DNA of 64,000 nucleotides from Acrasis kona (Eukaryota; Heterolobosea; Eutetramitea; Acrasida; Acrasidae), in contig JAOPGA020000144.1 of the NCBI GenBank assembly GCA_026419775.2, forward strand, positions 54,244-118,243. Direction: 5' to 3'. Made by a program: the position numbers and the translations under genes. This document shows positions 9,541 to 19,686 of the stretch, in pieces. How positions within the stretch are numbered: position 1 is the stretch's first letter; each line of letters begins with the position of its first letter. The notes under the pieces were generated by a model. That model was not told the DNA's origin and did no database searches. It was given only the letters and a program-made list of their open reading frames with translations.

Positions 9541-10073
9541 CAGGAGTGATTTGTCACATTTTAATTCTTTCGATGGGTGTGATCAAGATTCAAATCCTTC
9601 AATGCTCTGGTAATTTCTGTTTCAATAACTGATGCAAAGTGATCATCAATTCGCAATTACAATCATGTGATAATGAAACCAATAGTTTCCTCATTAGCAA
9701 CGATTTTTAGATTTGCTTCGCGTCGAATGCATCCATTCTCCACAGTGATTTAAATGCATTTTGTAATCGAGTCTATTCCTATAATATATCGGCTTGTTGG
9801 CTAATGGAACATGTTGGAGCGAATTTATAGCGAAAGTTAATGTGGTTGATTACGTGTTCCTCAGACGATGATCGATTTCTAGGAATCGGCTGCTTGTGGT
9901 TCTTCAAATTCGAGAATGGAACATGAACCAGAAGCAATGTGTGTTGATTGTTTTGTATCGTAGTTCGAGAATGGATTGTATGGCTGTTATATAACGCAAG
10001 GATTTAGCGCGCGTAGAATATTGTTAAGAAATGATGAGAATTTACAATATTTTATTTACATTTCAGTGCCACA
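9541..10073. other. Gene-poor stretch with a faint decayed minus-strand frame
   Basis: No intact gene. On the minus strand at about 9570-9740 two open segments with charged, helical translations are separated by two stops. It could be a decayed gene or an unplaced intron. No RNA gene seen. Confidence 0.35.
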
Positions 10074-10342
10074 TCATTCTGACGGACCAACCAAACCCCT
10101 CATCTCAAATGTTTTCGTGGCAAGTTCCCTTGCCTCAGTAGATTCTGGAAGAAAATCCAAGGAAAAGAAACTGTGAACTGTTGGAAATTCCACGTATGTT
10201 ACATCCACACCTGCATTCCTCATCATGTTTGCATAGGCTTTACCGTCACCATTTAATCTCGAATACATCGGTGTCATTACCAATGCGTCTGGAAGTCCAC
10301 GCAAACTCTTGTGTCTATGGGGGAATAACTATCCATACAAAT
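10074..10342 (-). pseudogene. C-terminal fragment of an alpha/beta hydrolase (HSL-type esterase)
   Basis: The minus frame ends at 10074 and encodes LRGLPDALVMTPMYSRL, then DGKAYANMMRNAGVDVTYVE and a histidine region (VHSFFSL). This is the C-terminal third of hormone-sensitive-lipase-type carboxylesterases, including the region of the catalytic Asp and His. The N-terminal oxyanion and GxSxG nucleophile parts are absent, and a TAG closes the frame at about 10342. The expected catalytic Asp position reads SRL. The copy cannot be an active enzyme as seen, and is best read as a truncated pseudogene. Confidence 0.65.
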
Positions 10343-10417
10343 TTGGTACAATATTACAAAAGGACAATAATTACAACAACATTTAATTTCATTGATAGTG
10401 TCCGTTTAATAATTGTT

Positions 10418-10618
10418 TCAGTCTTCAGCACTGTCCATGTCATTGTTAGAGCTGTCATCATTAGAATCTTCATCGCTTGTCTCTACAACACTAGATTCAT
10501 CATCTAAATCACTATCAGGATCACTGTTATCATAGTTTCCACCGGGACACATTCTACTATGACGTATATCCATGACACTATGAACATTAGACCAAGATGA
10601 CCATCTAGTTCTCTTTAT
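10418..10618 (-). pseudogene. Fragment with acidic Asp/Ser/Asn tail
   Basis: A minus frame of about 66 codons without a clear start ends in a tail of Asp, Glu, Ser and Asn before a TGA. Its style (short basic part, then acidic tail) resembles the C-terminus of the transposon protein at 42126-43541. It may be the last exon of a mobile-element gene. Confidence 0.3.
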
Positions 10619-10689
10619 TTATCGACAGTTGTTGGGCAACCTATTGGTTGTAATTGTTGGTAGGGTTGCTTGAGACCTTAGAGACTCAA

Positions 10690-10792
10690 AATTATGTCCC
10701 CTTAGAATCAAAAAATAACTGCTGCTACACTTCAAGTAAGCCATACTGAACCAAAATATAATATCAGATGTGGTTTCCCAGGGGACATAATT
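10690..10792. repeat. Short inverted-repeat element
   Basis: AATTATGTCCCCTT at about 10690-10703 and its near-exact complement AGGGGACATAATT at 10780-10792 bound about 100 bases. It looks like a minute non-autonomous element or a hairpin. Confidence 0.4.
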
Positions 10793-10835
10793 ACCTTTTC
10801 AACGCAGCACACACAACGAGCCACTTTACAAAATA

Positions 10836-11084
10836 TTGATAATGAAGTCAACAGAGTATGCATGCAGCTGCTGTTCATCAGAGACCAAAAAAACGGTAAC
10901 CAGAGCAAAGAAAAAGTTTACTGCGCCGGGAAAGAAATCGTTAAAACTTATTAACAATAGACAATTAGCAATAATTAGTGAGCTCAACAACAGTCGCACT
11001 ATACATCATGAAAGCTCTACATATTCTGGCAAGCGCTTTTGTATTGTACTTTTTGTAGATGCAAACTCTTTGTACAAAAATTGA
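10836..11084 (+). CDS. Small hypothetical ORF
   Basis: An ORF of up to 82 codons; the second methionine (KSTEYACSCCSS context) is the more likely start. It has a CSCC cluster followed by a basic, Lys-rich stretch. No family is recognised and no strong gene signal seen. Confidence 0.3.
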   Translation: MIMKSTEYACSCCSSETKKTVTRAKKKFTAPGKKSLKLINNRQLAIISELNNSRTIHHESSTYSGKRFCIVLFVDANSLYKN

Positions 11085-11114
11085 ACAACAAATTATCTAG
11101 TAAAAGTTTTATTT

Positions 11115-11318
11115 TTATGCTGTCGTAACCCATACATCATCTCTCAATTTCTGTTCTGTTACTTGCCTGTACTTGACCTTTGCAGCTCCATTGAATTCAT
11201 GTAAGATCAACTTTACATCTACGTAGTCAGTGTGCCTTTCATGAGTATTTTTGTTGTTATGATCAAAGATTATTTTTAGTTTGAATTCATCTAATTTAAT
11301 CCCATGAATACCCGACAT
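11115..11318 (-). CDS. Small hypothetical protein (67 aa)
   Basis: A 67-codon minus ORF with an ATG start. Its TAA stop is followed within three bases by AATAAA, the arrangement seen at the ends of many well-supported genes here. The sequence is mixed beta/charged (EFKLKIIFDHN, VDVKLILHEF). No known family. The poly(A) arrangement is the main reason to accept it. Confidence 0.45.
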   Translation of the reverse strand: MSGIHGIKLDEFKLKIIFDHNNKNTHERHTDYVDVKLILHEFNGAAKVKYRQVTEQKLRDDVWVTTA

Positions 11319-11553
11319 AATACTGTGTCACCAGCCAAAATAGTGGAAGAGGCGCTTACACAAAGAAGAATCGTACTCTACATACCTAAGGCTATCAGGG
11401 ACCCGGCCGAAATTATTCTAAAGCGGTCTAGAACGTGTGTACAGGTACAAACGTGTTTTTTCTTGTGATTTTATTAAATCCTGCCATCGTAGGACTACTG
11501 GGAAGAACCAAACACCAACACTAAATTTTATAACATTAATCTTTATTGGCAAT

Positions 11554-12240
11554 TCATTTAGTATTACTGACAACTACTCTCAAGCCGAAAGGTTTTATTT
11601 TTTGTTCTGCAATACTCTCTTGTTCCATCTGTAAAATCTTTTGCGCTATTTTGTGATCTGATCCTTCACTTCTGCTTGTTCCCATTTTTCTACGCTCATC
11701 AACTCCAGTTCCAATTAATCTGAAAAACAATGGACAGCTTTCTACTTGAATGTCTCCGTTCAAAGTCTTCAACTGTTCAATCATGTAAGGGCAGTCGTGT
11801 AGCTTTGGTTGAAAGTGGGCGAATAAGCTCTTCCACCTCTCTTCAGGTGTCATGCGATGACCGTCATGAGAGTGATGTTTGAAATTGTGCGCGTGATGGT
11901 TGTGGGAGTGGTGGCCGTGGTGATGACCACCGTGCTGATGAATGGAAGTAACTTCTGCTATTTCTAACAAGTCTTGATGGTCAAAGAACCACTTGGACGT
12001 GTCGTGGTCCACAATGCTTAAATGAAATTCCTCCACGTAGACAGTCCCGTTTGGCTTTAAATGTTTTTTTATAGCTTGTACGGCACCAACCAAGTCCGGA
12101 ATGTGATGAAGTACCAGAATTGAGAAGATGAAGTCGAATTGTTGGTTTGGTTCGAACTTTAAAAAGTCCATCACTGTTACGTTGACACCCAATACCTTGG
12201 CTTTCTCCGATGTTGGCAGCCAAACAATTGTAACACCTGC
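11554..12240 (-). pseudogene. SAM-dependent methyltransferase lacking its N-terminal motif I
   Basis: The minus frame encodes VMDFLKF, FDFIFSILVLHHIPD (motif IV region of class I methyltransferases) and a following strand (GTVYVEEF), then a His-rich insert (repeated HH, HSH) and a family-like C-terminus (CPLFFRLIGTG). The frame starts in the middle of the Rossmann fold: the glycine-rich SAM-binding motif I is missing, and the first 'start' is a TTG. The next gene on the plus strand begins at 12280, leaving no room for the missing part. A 5'-truncated pseudogene is most likely. The His-rich insert could bind metal. Confidence 0.6.
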
Positions 12241-12279
12241 TGTACGAAGGCCTCAATATATTTTTAACACAATTTTAAA

Positions 12280-12955
12280 ATGATCTCATCAGACAAACCA
12301 AAAAATACTGGAGTTGCCCGAAGGCACTTTGAATCAATTGCAAAAAAAAACGTTGGTTCTGACTGTACCAAGTTTTATGACCCAAGCATTCTAATAAAGC
12401 AAGAAGAGGTTCCAGAAACGGACTATGATCAAGAATGTGAGAGGGAGGACTATCATAGCATGATTCATGTTCCACATAATGAAGAACACAAAATCGGAAT
12501 GATGTCCGTATCGGATGTTCTCCGAGATATGATGATGAGGAGTGGTAGAGAAAAGGAGCCAAATGACAAAATGTTTATTGTAACGATTATAGAAGCCACA
12601 CAAGCAGTGAACATGTTTAGGGTCGATGGATCAGAAATCGCGAAAGAATGTGTAAAGCTATTTGCTAATGATAGTCATGAAGAACGAATTAAAGGAACAA
12701 AACTTATATTTGAACTATTTTCAAAGTCTCATGGAGAAGCAATCATTAAAGCAGCCAAATATTATGATGATCTGAGAGAGAAAATGACCGAGAAGGAGAC
12801 AATGACGTAAAATTTAAAAAGTAAGTTGTGTGGTTGTCACATGATCTAACCAAGAAAATAGTATCCAGGCCCTGCTTGAGGATGCAACTCAAAATTTTCC
12901 ACCTCTGAATACTGTCCTACCTGGCAAAGTTGTTTATAATGTGAGTATACAATAA
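12280..12955 (+). CDS. Hypothetical 206-aa protein, two exons
   Basis: The unspliced ORF stops at 12810, but removing 12807-12861 (GTAAAA...AATAG, 55 nt, phase 2) adds 31 residues (TIQALLEDATQNFPPL...) and ends at a TAA inside AATAAA, the usual gene end here. A stronger-looking donor GTAAGT at 12821 would instead put the intron in the 3' UTR. The protein is charged and mostly helical, with a Met-rich middle (IGMMSVSDVLRDMMMR). No family is recognised. Confidence 0.55.
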
Positions 12956-13045
12956 AATTACTTGTAGATGTTAAATGGTTGAATTGTAGAACGTTAGTAT
13001 TTAAAGTTTCAAAATTTATTCACATCCTAGTTTTTACATTTGAAA

Positions 13046-13666
13046 CTACGACCCAGAATGTTTTGTTTGGTACATTTTGCTATACAATTCTGAGAGTTCA
13101 AATCTAGCAAAGACTTCAATAACGCAGGCGAAGGCTGAGTACTCTAATGTTTTCGTCACGTTATGCAAATCGCTCAACTCCTTGGTTTTCATGTACTCCT
13201 CAACAAGGTCTCTATCTTCACTTGAAATGTTCACTTCGAACTTACTACCACGCCTTAAAAATAAGTCATACATGATGTCAAACTTGTCTTGTATGGTTTC
13301 ATCTCTGCAGTCTTGAAACGTTATTAGTTCTAAAAAGAACATGACGGACTCGCTGCTAAACTCAGATGTACTAAACTGAAGGAATAAATCATGAACTTCC
13401 TTGTCTTCTGATATAAGCTGTCTAATCAAAGTATACTCTGACATCTTTTGGAATCTAGAACCGCGAATTCTTTGTTTTTTATTATCACTTATGGGCGAGC
13501 TTGGTGCCCTAAAGCTGCCAAAGACTCGGTTGAGGTTATTTTTTAACGTAGTCGGCGTCATGGGTGTTCTTATACCACCTTTTAGGCTGATGGAGCTCTT
13601 CCTCTTAACAATATTGAGGCGTGGAGGTTCGCACACCAGGTTCATTTCGTTAGGTGTGTTGGACAT
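13046..13666 (-). CDS. RGS-domain protein (regulator of G-protein signalling)
   Basis: A single minus exon of 206 residues from an ATG at 13666. The N-terminal 80 residues are basic, Ser/Pro-rich and probably disordered. The C-terminal 120 residues have the RGS pattern: SEYTLIRQLISEDKEV, then LFLQFSTSEFSSESVMFFLEL (matching the F-x-F-L-x(4)-SEENIxFW region), and a helical C-terminus ending near VIEVFARFELSELY. RGS proteins speed GTP hydrolysis by G-alpha subunits at the plasma membrane. No membrane-targeting domain is visible. Confidence 0.7.
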   Translation of the reverse strand: MSNTPNEMNLVCEPPRLNIVKRKSSISLKGGIRTPMTPTTLKNNLNRVFGSFRAPSSPISDNKKQRIRGSRFQKMSEYTLIRQLISEDKEVHDLFLQFSTSEFSSESVMFFLELITFQDCRDETIQDKFDIMYDLFLRRGSKFEVNISSEDRDLVEEYMKTKELSDLHNVTKTLEYSAFACVIEVFARFELSELYSKMYQTKHSGS

Positions 13667-14300
13667 TGTGATGGACAAAAAGTGAATTTATAATTAATCT
13701 GTCACGCCAACATGTCTAGAATATGCCATTTTGGACGGTATTACCATATAACCACAAAAGGGGAAATAAAATAAGGGGGATGTTTACAAATGTGATGAAA
13801 AGTAAAAACATTACAACAATCATTTTTATGTTTGGTCCGTTACGTATATTTATGTTTAGGTGATGATGTTTTTCGTCCGCATATTACTAATTTCGATCCA
13901 TAGAGTGATTTCCGGAGAGATATTTATCCTTGGAGTTGAAGATCATTTGAGATTCAACATGGATGCGAATATGTGCGCCTACTTTAAGGATCACAGTATC
14001 TTGCCAAAAACGAGATCAACAAAGATCAAAAACCAAACAATAGCAACGTTTCGATTAGTTTCATATCCCTAAAAGCATTGAATTGTTGAAATGCATTGCA
14101 AGGAATAGACTTGAAAGCCAAGTCTATCAAAGTATTTATTCATTCATAAGAATCATTGTTTATTTTAACATCTAGTTGTAAATCGAAGCACTGGCATGAT
14201 AGGAGGGCATCCGCGAAGGGTTGTCTCTTGTGTGTTGAGAAAATTGCAATGGATAACACCGATGACCTCAACGTAATTTAATTATTACAACTTTACAATT
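13667..14300. other. Intergenic stretch with one hairpin
   Basis: No convincing gene. A perfect 9-bp inverted repeat (ATAGACTTG / CAAGTCTAT, 5-nt loop) lies at 14105-14127. A minus-strand frame at 13880-13990 gives a short beta-like peptide but has no start. Confidence 0.4.
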
Positions 14301-14690
14301 CTAATATTGTTGAGCACCCTTGGACTCTTCACTAAATCCATCTTTTAGTTGCTCAACAAATCCTGACAGCTCCTTCCCAAGTCCGTCTGTAAATTGAGCT
14401 TTTGCTCCTTGCCCCTCTTTTTGAAGTCCATCGCCAAGTTGCTGTTTTACTCCTTTTGATTCCTCGCCAAACCCATCTGTTAATTGCGATTTTATGCCCT
14501 CGCCCTCCTGTTTAAATCCATCAGTAAATTGTGATTTTGCACCGTCACCTTCCTTTTTGAATCCGTCTTTTAGTTGTTCGTCTATGCCTGCACTTTCGAT
14601 GTAGTTGTCGTCATTGATTTGTTGTTTAAATCCTTCTTTCTCTTTGGAGAATGATAGGTCCTGATCACTAAAAACTTGGTTCTTGCTCAT
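14301..14690 (-). CDS. Repetitive hydrophilic protein, LEA-like
   Basis: A 129-residue minus ORF built of about six degenerate repeats of 16-17 residues on the pattern KSQLTDGFxQEGEGI. It is highly charged, lacks Cys and Trp, and should be disordered or amphipathic-helical. This resembles late-embryogenesis-abundant (LEA) or other desiccation/cyst-stress proteins, but the resemblance is compositional only. It has a good ATG and lies divergently from the cupin gene, with about 110 bp between them. Confidence 0.55.
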   Translation of the reverse strand: MSKNQVFSDQDLSFSKEKEGFKQQINDDNYIESAGIDEQLKDGFKKEGDGAKSQFTDGFKQEGEGIKSQLTDGFGEESKGVKQQLGDGLQKEGQGAKAQFTDGLGKELSGFVEQLKDGFSEESKGAQQY

Positions 14691-14799
14691 TGTTGTGTTT
14701 TATTTTTAATACGTTTAACCGAGTTGTCCTTTTGTTGGGTAAAAATAACTATGAGTATTGTAAACAACTCATTATCGATATCTTACAAAAATAGTTACA

Positions 14800-15138
14800 A
14801 TGTCCGCGAACATTGTTCATATTGAGGAATTGCAGGATGATTTTGTATCGCATGGTGGTATGACGAAAAAAGTGATACACCGTAAAGATGACGTTCCTCA
14901 TTTGATGCAGCTCGCACAAAGCACATGGAAACCTGGACAAGTGGCCACAATGCACTCTCACAGTGACATGACGGAAGTATTCATTGTGAAAAGTGGCACA
15001 GCTGAAGTGGAGCTAAATGGATGTGTCACGACCGTGACAAAAGATATGGTTATTACAATACCTCCGACAGTTAAACATGAAATAAGAAATGTCTCGCAAG
15101 AGGACGTCGTGATGGTTTATTTTGGGATAAAGCACTAA
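14800..15138 (+). CDS. Small single-domain cupin protein
   Basis: 112 residues forming one cupin barrel. Motif 1 is complete (G-x5-HSH-x4-E-x6-G: GQVATMHSHSDMTEVF...SG). Motif 2 has P-x3-H-x3-N (PPTVKHEIRN). The three histidines and the glutamate should bind one divalent metal. Small cupins of this type are often bacterial-like dioxygenases, isomerases or sugar-binding proteins, so the substrate cannot be named. No signal peptide, hence cytosolic. Confidence 0.75.
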   Translation: MSANIVHIEELQDDFVSHGGMTKKVIHRKDDVPHLMQLAQSTWKPGQVATMHSHSDMTEVFIVKSGTAEVELNGCVTTVTKDMVITIPPTVKHEIRNVSQEDVVMVYFGIKH

Positions 15139-15737
15139 TTAGGTTGAAATGATTCCACCTCCATCAGCAACCAAGAATAAATTGAACAAAAAGCAAATTT
15201 GCATTCAAAATTAGTTCTAGGAGTTCTATGTTTTAACTCTTATCGCTCATAATGTAACACACAATGTGAGATTTGTTTTTACCTTATTTATTGAGCTTAC
15301 ATGTGTCTCTTAACTTCTTGCATTTGTTACACCACTACACCTCTGATTGGCTTGAGGCGTAATTTGAATTTCATTTTGATTCACGTGATCGTCGTTTTTG
15401 ATGGTGTTCATCTTGCCTGTTCCTTTCTATTTCTACTTCCACATCTCCAATCCGTAGAATGTTACTTTTATCGTCTTTTCAACAATTGTTGCTTCTCCAA
15501 CAGTTGCTCCTCTTATCTCATAGTTGTTTTTCTAATATTGATGAGTAGCACCAATGATTACATGAATTCATCACCACAAATGAAGGTACAATATTACCTA
15601 TGGTTGTGGGCAGTTCATGAATCATTATGATGTCTCTTGTTCAACAAATAATTTAGTAAACAAGTTCCGCATTCCGAAGCGGCAAATTATAAAGGGACAA
15701 TTGGTTGGCTAACTGAACTTCACTTTCATCACACAAA
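15139..15737. other. Intergenic stretch
   Basis: Only a low-quality Leu/Ser/Cys-rich frame (15301-15630) is open. I see no domain, RNA gene or repeat. Confidence 0.4.
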
Positions 15738-17592
15738 ATGGTAAAGCAAGTAGATAAACAAGACGAATTTAAAAAAGAATTATCTAATGCAGGAGATCGT
15801 CTTGTAGTGGTTGATTTTTTCGCTGTGTGGTGCGGTCCTTGCAAACAAGTAGCCCCAATATACGAAAAGCTTGCAGAAAAGCACAAAAACACAATCTTCT
15901 TAAAGGTAGATGTAGACATAAATAAAGAGGTTGCACAATCCGAACGCATCACCCAGATGCCCACCTTCAACTTGTATAAGAATGGAAAAAAGATCAGTTC
16001 ACAAAGTGACATTTCTCAATTAGAAGGACTGATCAATAAACATGGCGTTGCAGAAAGACCTGCAGAGCCCCTACCCACCTTAGATACCGCAGAACAATAC
16101 AAAGGTTTGCACTCGATGATCATTTTCGTTTTGATTAAAAACATTAGAGGAGGGGAACAAAAAGTTCAAAAGTCAAGATTTCGAGGGCGCACTCGTCATG
16201 TACACTCGTGCCATCGAAAAGAACCCATCAGAACACACTCTATACACAAACAGAGCCGCCACCTATCTCCAGCTCAAACAATACAAGGAAGCAGCCGCAG
16301 ACGCCACCAAAGCCACCGAAATCGATCCAAAGTTCGCAAAGGGATGGTTCAGATTAGGTCAATCCAACTTACAGATGGGCAAGATGCTGGAGGCAAAGTT
16401 GAGCCTACAAAAAGCATTAGACATCACGCCCAACGACAAGGCCGTTGCAGCAGAGCTTAACAATCTGCAAAAAATCACGACGTATGTAGAGGGAGGCCAA
16501 AACAACTTGTCTCAAAATAAGAACGAAGAGGCGCTCAATCAGTTCAATCTGGCGCTTCAATTAGCCCCTCAAAGTACCGCTCTGAAGCTGTTAAGGGGCA
16601 GAGCGTTGATTGCGGTCGGTAAGTTCTCCGATGCGGCGAAGGAGGCTGGCATCGTGTTGAGAGATTTCGATCCCAGCAGCAGCGATGCTTACTTTGTGAG
16701 AGGCAAAGCTCTATATTACGATGGATCCGTAGAGAATGGATTGAAACACGTCAACGAAGCGCTTCGCATGGACCCAGACAATCAAGCATGCCTACAGTTC
16801 AGAAAGCAATTGAAGAGCATCGAAAATGCAAAGGAAGATGGAAACAAATCGTTCAAGAGCGGAGATTATCAAGATGCCATCGACAAGTACGCACAGGCCG
16901 TTCAAATCGATCCCCTGAACAAGGTGCTGAATTCCACCATTTACTGTAATCTATCCACCGCTGCAACGAAGCAAGGCAAACACGAGGATAGCGTCAAATA
17001 CGCCAACAGCGCGATCGACCTGAACCCAAACAACACCAAAGCATACGTCAGGAGAGCAGATAGCAACACCACGCTGGGCAATCACGAAGATGCCATGAGA
17101 GATTACCAAAAGGCATGCGAGCTGGACGAAGGTAACGCTTCGTTCAAGAGCAAATTAAGAGAGAGCCAGAAGGCATACAAGAAGGCCAAGAGAAAGGATT
17201 ACTACAAGATTCTGGGCATCGATAAGAATGCAGACGAAGATGCCATCAAGAAGGCTTATCGCAAGAAGGCTTTGGAATGGCATCCTGATAAGTTCCAAGA
17301 GGAGGACGAGAAGAAGAAGGCCGAAGAAATGTTTAAGGACATTGGAGAGGCGGTGAGCGTGTTGAGCGATGCACAAAAGAGAAGAAGATACGATAGCGGC
17401 GTTGATTTGGAGGACATGGATTCGTGTGGACACGGAGGAGGATTTGGAGATGTGGACGTGAATGACATTTTCAGAATGTTTATGGGCGGTGGAATGGGTG
17501 GTGGTGGTGGAATGAGATTCTCTACGGGTGGTATGGGCGGTATGGGCGGTGGACGGAGAGGAGGTGGGTTCGGTGGTGGATTCCCGTTCTAA
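15738..17592 (+). CDS. Thioredoxin-TPR-DnaJ fusion co-chaperone
   Basis: Exons 15738-16104 and 16148-17592 join through a 43-nt phase-1 intron to give 603 residues. Residues 1-105 are a thioredoxin fold with active site WCGPC (31-35). Residues 125-465 are tetratricopeptide repeats ([36 protein letters not shown]), which normally bind Hsp70/Hsp90 tails. Residues 471-540 are a J domain with HPD in WHPDKF, followed by a Gly/Met/Phe-rich tail. The TPR-J part resembles DNAJC7/TPR2, a co-chaperone passing clients between Hsp90 and Hsp70. The N-terminal thioredoxin adds redox activity and is an unusual fusion. No signal peptide or ER retention signal, so cytosolic. Confidence 0.9.
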
Positions 17593-17660
17593 GTTTCTTT
17601 GTTGAATAAAAATGATTTATTGTTAAACTTTGGACATGTTGTAATTGAAGATCAAATAAT

Positions 17661-19579
17661 ATGAACAACACTTCACAAATTATAACTCTACAGTTTGGCC
17701 ACTTTGCTAATTTTGTTGGTGCGCACTTTTGGAACATACAGGACGAGCTGATCTCTGCTAATGAGCAGAGTGGGAGCAAACAAATCAATACGGATGTTTT
17801 ATTTCGTAGTGGTGTGACGAAAGAGGGAGTGGAGACTTACACACCGAGAGTGTTGATGTTCGATAGTAGGGGTAGTCTAGGATCATTGAAAAAGTCAGGT
17901 TATCAATATGACATTGCGCCGGTTTCGACATTTTCTAATGTTTGGGATGGTGGCATGAAGATTGAAAGACAAGAAGCACAACGTCAAACAAAATTCACGA
18001 AAAAATTGTTGTGGAGTGATCCAGGAACAAGGCATTATGTTGATGATGGTATTGTTGATACTGATAACAGTGATGAACCATCTCAAAAGAAGACAAAGCT
18101 GGATGATATCGTGAGTAAATACAGCAGAGATGATATCCGTAAAGATTTGGAACAAAATGCAACGGTGTGGTCGGACTACCTAAAATGTCATTTACACCCC
18201 CGAAGCATCTGTGAGCTGAGAGATGTTGTGCACGGTGTTGATGAATTTGAAATGTGGAACAAGGGTCATGAAGTCATGAAAAGTGCTGAACAAGTGAGTG
18301 AACAAACATTTTATATTCACATTTTTTGTAGGAAGATGAGTTTACTGATTCATTACACTTCTTTTTAGAAGAATGTGACTCTTTACAATGCTTTCAAGTC
18401 CTAACCAACACTCAAGACTCTTGGGGAGCGTTATGTGAAGATTATTTGGTGCTGTTACATGACGAAGTGGGATCGAAAAAACCAATTGTGACCTTAGGAT
18501 GTAACCAATTCACCTCAGTGTACGAAAATGTAAGCACAACTTTCAGATTACTAATTAACATTAACAGGACGTTCTACAAAGCAACGCGATCGTATCATCT
18601 GCTTACTCTCTATCCACATTTAGTCAATTATCTCATTTCCTACCAACATTTTCAGACGCAGGATCAGCTTACATGAACAGCGCTCAAGTGGCAGCAACTT
18701 TTGATTCCATTTCACAATCATACAGAGTCAACGGTATTGTTGGCTGGTTATCAACATTACAGCCTTATTCCAATCAAACCGTCAGTGAGATTAGCAGCTC
18801 ACTTCCATACCCAATCAAGGAAGGATCCAACTTGAAGGACCTATTCACAACCATGGATCCAATACATCAAAACGAGATATTAAAGTCATGCACACCCTTC
18901 ATCAACAGAAATGTAATTCTTTTCATTTTTAAACAATTAACAATACAGTGTGAATCTCCTGACCCATACGCTCACATTAGTGTCATGCGTGGTTTCGACG
19001 TTCCTCTCTATCAAGCACAAAAGACACAAGAAGCAAAACAAATTAATCCACTCCTTAAACTTTTAATGAAACAAATGACTGGTGTTGAGAGGGACCCTAG
19101 CTTCAGCGGACCAAGAGATGGAGGAATCATCGACAATGAGGACAACCAACAAAAGGGACCTTATGCTAATTGCACATCCGCACAAGACATGATGGATAGA
19201 TATCTTCAACAAACGAGATGCGTTTCTTACAAGAGGTAACATTTTTCATGCATTTTTATTCTAACATCTTTATAGTTTAGTATTGGATGAAGGATTACAC
19301 ATACCTTATACATTCCCTGACATTCTTCCTAGACATTTATTAAATGAAAATGGATTTGTAAGAGAGAAAGGTGAAGTGGTTGAATTAATCAAAAGTGCAC
19401 CGATGCTTTCACAAGTACAAACGACTCCTCTTCTCAGCAAATACATTAATGAGGTACAAACACATTTTGAGAGGGTTGCCATTAAGAAGCCTTTGCATCC
19501 GACAATGAAGTTTGAGATTGATGACCTAAAGGAGAGGAGGGAGCGTTTGTATGACTTACTAGATGCTTATGAACAATAA
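17661..19579 (+). CDS. Misato/DML1 homologue (tubulin-like mitochondrial distribution protein)
   Basis: Five exons (17661-18293, 18332-18529, 18568-18912, 18949-19235, 19276-19579) with four introns of 36-40 nt give 588 residues, close to the family length. The N-terminus (ITLQFGHFANFVGAHFWN...DE) and TYTPRVLMFDSRGSLGSL are hallmark Misato segment II / tubulin-like signatures. The C-terminal half contains the second conserved block (MRGFDVPLY). In yeast and animals this protein is needed for mitochondrial distribution and morphology. Intron 3 is a multiple of three and could be read through. The stop lies in AATAAA. Confidence 0.85.
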
Positions 19580-19686
19580 ATGACTGTTTTATGAAAGTTG
19601 TTTTTTTGTAGCTTCCGGAACGCTTACAACATAAACATCAACGATCAACCGCTTCTTCAAATAATTTAAAATTAATTGATCAACAC

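Noticed and set aside
16148-17592. DnaJ gene separate from the thioredoxin gene
   Set aside because: Removing 43 nt (16105-16147) joins them in frame as EQYKEEGNKKF, exactly continuing the first TPR helix.
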